Source: an uncultured Lachnospiraceae bacterium
Lineage (GTDB): Bacteria > Bacillota > Clostridia > Lachnospirales > Lachnospiraceae
Reading direction: 5' to 3'
DNA: 64,000 nucleotides
Assembly (NCBI GenBank): GCA_910584915.1
Contig: CAJUDM010000007.1
Span: 72,284-136,283, forward strand
Positions 61,503 to 64,000 of the stretch are shown here, piece by piece (the first letter of the stretch is position 1; each line of letters opens with the position of its first letter). Made by a program: the position numbers and the translations under genes. Under the pieces are notes generated by a model, which worked only from the letters and a program-made list of their open reading frames with translations, searched no databases and was not told the DNA's origin.

Positions 61503-62408
61503 TCAGCCTTTCACAAAAAGCGCCTCTTCCATCTTGCGGTAAATCCTGTTCGCGGTATCCTCCGAAACCTGAACGCCGTTCCACAGTTCATAGGCAATGA
61601 TCCCCTGATACAGCAGCATCTTTAACCCGTGGAACGCCTCCCCTCCGGCAGCCTTTACAGACTGCATAAAGCGGGTTTCCAGGGGATTGAAGATCACATC
61701 ATAACCGGTCTTTGCCAGCCTGTAGAACGCTTCATCCTCTATCACAGCCTGTTCCGTGTGGGGGTACATCCCGACTTTCGTCGCCTGTATCACAATATAA
61801 CGCCTGCTCTGATCCAGCTTTCCGTACTCATGCAGGGCATATGCCGTCGCAAAGGGCGTTGTCCGTTCCGCTGATCCTGTGCCTGCCGCTTTCGCCGCTT
61901 CATTGACCTCTTTAGTCAATTTTATGGCACGCTCTGCGCTTCTGTTGAAAATATGCACATGCGACGCTTTTTTGTCGAGCAGCAGATACGCGATCGCCCT
62001 CGCCACGCCGCCGGCTCCCAACAGGACTACTTCCTCCCCTTCTATATGTACGCCATCCGCGCACATGGCGCGGTATAATCCGGGCATATCCGTATTATAT
62101 CCTCTATAGCCGCCCTCCGTGCGCACCAGCGTATTGACCGCACCGATCCTCTCCGCCAGAGGGTCGATCTCACGCAGATACGGGATCACCTCACTCTTAT
62201 AGGGCACCGTCACATTCATTCCCAAAAAATCAAAAGCTTCCGCGCCTGCCACAGCCTCTTTCAGCTTTCCCGGCTCCACCTGCAGCGGCACATACACCAG
62301 ATCATGCCCGTACTCTTCCGCCAGATTATTATGGATCACCGGCGATACGGAATGCCCCACCGGATACCCGATCAGTCCGCACACTTTTGTCCCTGCGCCT
62401 ATCGTCAT
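61503..62408 (-). CDS. aroE: Shikimate dehydrogenase
   Basis: The 301-residue enzyme reduces 3-dehydroshikimate with NADPH. The substrate site is GLIGYPVGHSVSPVIHN; the catalytic Lys and Asp are in NVTVPYKSEVIPYL and NTDMPGLYRAM; the NADP motif is LLGAGGVARAIAYL. It is somewhat longer than E. coli AroE, mainly through a loop at EAAKAAGTGSAERT. It lies 15 bp from the yqeG-like gene upstream. Confidence 0.97.
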   Translation of the reverse strand: MTIGAGTKVCGLIGYPVGHSVSPVIHNNLAEEYGHDLVYVPLQVEPGKLKEAVAGAEAFDFLGMNVTVPYKSEVIPYLREIDPLAERIGAVNTLVRTEGGYRGYNTDMPGLYRAMCADGVHIEGEEVVLLGAGGVARAIAYLLLDKKASHVHIFNRSAERAIKLTKEVNEAAKAAGTGSAERTTPFATAYALHEYGKLDQSRRYIVIQATKVGMYPHTEQAVIEDEAFYRLAKTGYDVIFNPLETRFMQSVKAAGGEAFHGLKMLLYQGIIAYELWNGVQVSEDTANRIYRKMEEALFVKG

Positions 62409-62423
62409 ATAATATCTCCTCCC

Positions 62424-62930
62424 TCAGAACCGCCGCCTCTCCCTTCTCCGATAAAAGTAGAGTATGATCTTCTCGGGAAAACGCTTGAGCACGATCTGAA
62501 TCTCCTCCTTCGGATGAACGGGCTTCACCAACACTGCGCGGATCCCGCTGCGCCTGGCGCCCCAGACATCGGTAAAGAGCTGGTCCCCCACGAAAAGCGT
62601 GCTCTCCCTTTTTGTCCCCATGCGCTCCATCGCCTCAAAATAACCCCTTCTTCCGGGCTTGCCCGCCTTGTACAGATAGCCTGTCCCGACCTGTCCGGCA
62701 AAAGACTTCACCCGCGGTTCTTTGTTGTTGGACAGGAGCATGGTCTGGTATCCAAGCCGGCGCAGATTCTCAAACAGCCCTGCCGCGCGCTCATCCGCCG
62801 GAGCGCCGTGGGGTACCAGCGTGTTATCGATATCGAAGATCACGCCCCGCATCCCCTGCCTGTAGTAAGCCTCAAAATCGATCTCATAGGCGGAATCCAG
62901 ATATTCATCGGGATAAAACGAAGAAAACAT
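62424..62930 (-). CDS. YqeG family HAD phosphatase
   Basis: The 168-residue HAD-IIIA phosphatase has motif I FDIDNTLVPHG, motif II LLSNNKE, the motif III Lys in YKAGKPGRRGY, and motif IV VGDQLFTDVWGA. YqeG-type enzymes are found next to aroE in many Firmicutes; related mitochondrial enzymes dephosphorylate phosphatidylglycerol phosphate. GGAGGAGATGGA precedes the ATG at 62930. Confidence 0.94.
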   Translation of the reverse strand: MFSSFYPDEYLDSAYEIDFEAYYRQGMRGVIFDIDNTLVPHGAPADERAAGLFENLRRLGYQTMLLSNNKEPRVKSFAGQVGTGYLYKAGKPGRRGYFEAMERMGTKRESTLFVGDQLFTDVWGARRSGIRAVLVKPVHPKEEIQIVLKRFPEKIILYFYRRRERRRF

Positions 62931-62959
62931 TCCATCTCCTCCATCACACGCGCGCCTCG

Positions 62960-63229
62960 TCACAGCTTCCGGACCTCGGCGTTATATTTCATCGCTGAAA
63001 ACAGCTTTGCAAAAGTGCTCGCGGCCAACAGCACGATATCATACCACAAAAAATTGTAGAGTTTCTGTCGGATATCGATAAACCACTGTGCTTCATCCCA
63101 TACCTTGCCGCCCCAGAAGATAAACAAAAGCAGCACGATCGCCACGAACATAAAGAGCAGCCTGAACTTATTGATCAGCTCCATACGCTTTTTTGCTCTT
63201 TCCAGCCTCCCCTTCTTTTCCTCTTCCAT
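62960..63229 (-). CDS. Small membrane protein (89 aa), hypothetical
   Basis: The 89-residue protein has a charged N-terminus (MEEEKKGRLERAKKRMELI), one clear transmembrane segment (LLFMFVAIVLLLFIFWGG, about residues 28-45) and a second weaker hydrophobic stretch (FLWYDIVLLAASTFAKLF). It lies between nrdR and the yqeG-like gene, 15 and 29 bp away, so it is part of the same transcript. I do not know its function. Confidence 0.8.
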   Translation of the reverse strand: MEEEKKGRLERAKKRMELINKFRLLFMFVAIVLLLFIFWGGKVWDEAQWFIDIRQKLYNFLWYDIVLLAASTFAKLFSAMKYNAEVRKL

Positions 63230-63244
63230 CTCACAGTCTCTCTT

Positions 63245-63697
63245 CTACTTATCCAGCACTTTTTTCAGTTCGTCCATAAAGGTGTTGATATCCTTAAACT
63301 CGCGATAGACAGAAGCAAAACGGACATAAGCCACCATATCCAGCCCTTTCAGCTTTTCCATCACATACTCGCCGATAGCACCGCTGGGGACCTCCTTTTC
63401 CTCCATCTTGAAAACCTCCGTCTCCACCTCGTCCACCAGCTTTTCTATCTGCCCCGCGCTGATCGGACGCTTATGGCAGGCGCGCAGCACGCCTGCCTCG
63501 ATCTTGGAACGGTCATACGCCTCCCTGTTATTATCCTTCTTGATAATGATCAAGGGGATCGTCTCCACCTTCTCATAAGTGGTAAAGCGTTTATCGCACT
63601 CATCGCACACCCGCCTTCTGCGGATGGAATTATTCTCCTCCGCCGGTCTGGAATCGATCACCCTCGTATTGTCATGGCCGCAAAACGGACACTTCAT
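63245..63697 (-). CDS. nrdR: Transcriptional repressor NrdR
   Basis: The 150-residue regulator has an N-terminal zinc ribbon (MKCPFCGH and CDECDKRF) and an ATP-cone (PLIIIKKDNNREAYDRSKIE). NrdR senses ATP/dATP and represses ribonucleotide reductase genes through NrdR boxes. GGGAGGTG precedes the ATG. A strong promoter lies 100 bp upstream. Confidence 0.98.
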   Translation of the reverse strand: MKCPFCGHDNTRVIDSRPAEENNSIRRRRVCDECDKRFTTYEKVETIPLIIIKKDNNREAYDRSKIEAGVLRACHKRPISAGQIEKLVDEVETEVFKMEEKEVPSGAIGEYVMEKLKGLDMVAYVRFASVYREFKDINTFMDELKKVLDK

Positions 63698-63798
63698 CTG
63701 CCCACCTCCCGCCCCGGCGCTGATGCCAAATCCCCGCCAGGAGCTGCTTTTTTTCTCACTGCGTCAAACAGCAAATTTCTCTGTCGTCACTATATTGA

Positions 63799-63827
63799 AG
63801 TATAAATTATGAGCCCCCTCCTGTCAA
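63799..63827 (-). promoter_or_regulatory. Promoter of the nrdR operon
   Basis: On the minus strand a perfect TTGACA (63827-63822) and TATACT (63804-63799) are 17 bp apart. It would drive nrdR and the following small membrane protein, yqeG-like and aro genes. Confidence 0.8.
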
Positions 63828-63862
63828 CCCCGCATAAACTCTAAGCTTTCACCGTAAAAGCA

Positions 63863-64000
63863 CTACCTCCTGCAGCGGCACCCGTCCTTCACATCCACCA
63901 GGATGATATCCGGTCCCACCTGTTTGATATCGTGATACGGAATCGTATAATCAGGCTCACACTTAAACCAGTCAAAAAAAGAACTGCCGCCCGACACAAT
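63863..64000 (-). CDS. YlmC/YmxH family PRC-barrel protein (C-terminal fragment)
   Basis: The last 45 residues of a protein cut by the window edge read SSFFDWFKCEPDYTIPYHD, then IKQVGPDIILVDVK, ending CRCRR. This is the C-terminus of YlmC/YmxH proteins (PRC-barrel fold), small proteins linked to sporulation and often encoded beside nrdR in Clostridia. Only the 3' part is visible. Confidence 0.8.
   Translation of the reverse strand: MVSGGSSFFDWFKCEPDYTIPYHDIKQVGPDIILVDVKDGCRCRR

Overview
The window looks like chromosomal DNA from a spore-forming anaerobic Firmicute of the family Lachnospiraceae (Clostridia). The basis is the gene content: GerW/YtfJ and YtfI sporulation proteins, a YlmC/YmxH-type protein, a Lachnospiraceae-type DUF5688 protein, a TPR-DUF4037 protein, hexameric GdhA, and an aroQ-aroK-aroE-yqeG-nrdR block. 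Shine-Dalgarno sites are strong and of AGGAGG type. Nearly all genes lie on the minus strand; only rpmB, an Rpn-family nuclease, a small lipoprotein and an XRE regulator read on the plus strand.

Layout. 0-14.6 kb is mostly core: rpmB, a J-domain protein, a 45-residue membrane peptide, gerW-ytfI, a Nudix hydrolase, a sodium-dependent amino-acid/neurotransmitter-type symporter, a penicillin-binding protein overlapping an ftsW/rodA gene by 200 bp, a U32 peptidase (RlhA-like), zapA, ruvB, ruvA and a Gx-transporter (EetB-like) gene. 14.7-31.6 kb is a complete type I-C CRISPR-Cas locus: an array of 138 intact 31-bp repeats (137 spacers) plus one decayed terminal repeat, a leader, then cas2-cas1-cas4-cas7-cas8c(with internal cas11)-cas5-cas3 as one minus-strand operon behind a consensus promoter. 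31.7-38.7 kb is an alpha-galactoside uptake and hydrolysis operon (solute-binding lipoprotein, two permeases, AraC regulator, GH36 alpha-galactosidase, DUF624 protein). Its alpha-galactosidase is broken by a 67-bp duplication-insertion. 39-43.5 kb carries an ECF sigma/anti-sigma pair, a macrodomain protein, an AT-rich Rpn nuclease and a NusG-II (EetA-like) gene. 43.5-58 kb holds a TPR-DUF4037 protein, a VanW protein, ilvB with two ilvN paralogues and ilvC, gdhA with a possible attenuator leader, a Gfo/Idh oxidoreductase and an SH3 protein. 58-64 kb has tRNA-Arg(CCG), DUF5688, efp, aroQ, aroK, aroE, yqeG, nrdR and the end of a ylmC-like gene.

The most interesting observation is in the alpha-galactosidase gene. 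Two 33-bp perfect direct repeats flank 34 bp of unrelated DNA, with a 67-bp period. This falls inside the 64-68 bp period of the CRISPR array nearby, and removing one 67-bp unit restores the GH36 frame. That is the footprint expected from off-target spacer integration by Cas1-Cas2 into a chromosomal gene. Within the array, one spacer pair differs at exactly two sites, both synonymous in one reading frame, which points to protein-coding protospacers from two related invaders. Other points of note are a 21-bp minisatellite translated in two frames across the ftsW/pbp overlap, the eetA-like and eetB-like genes lying about 28 kb apart on either side of the accessory region, a modular intergenic repeat family, and a possible attenuator in front of gdhA.
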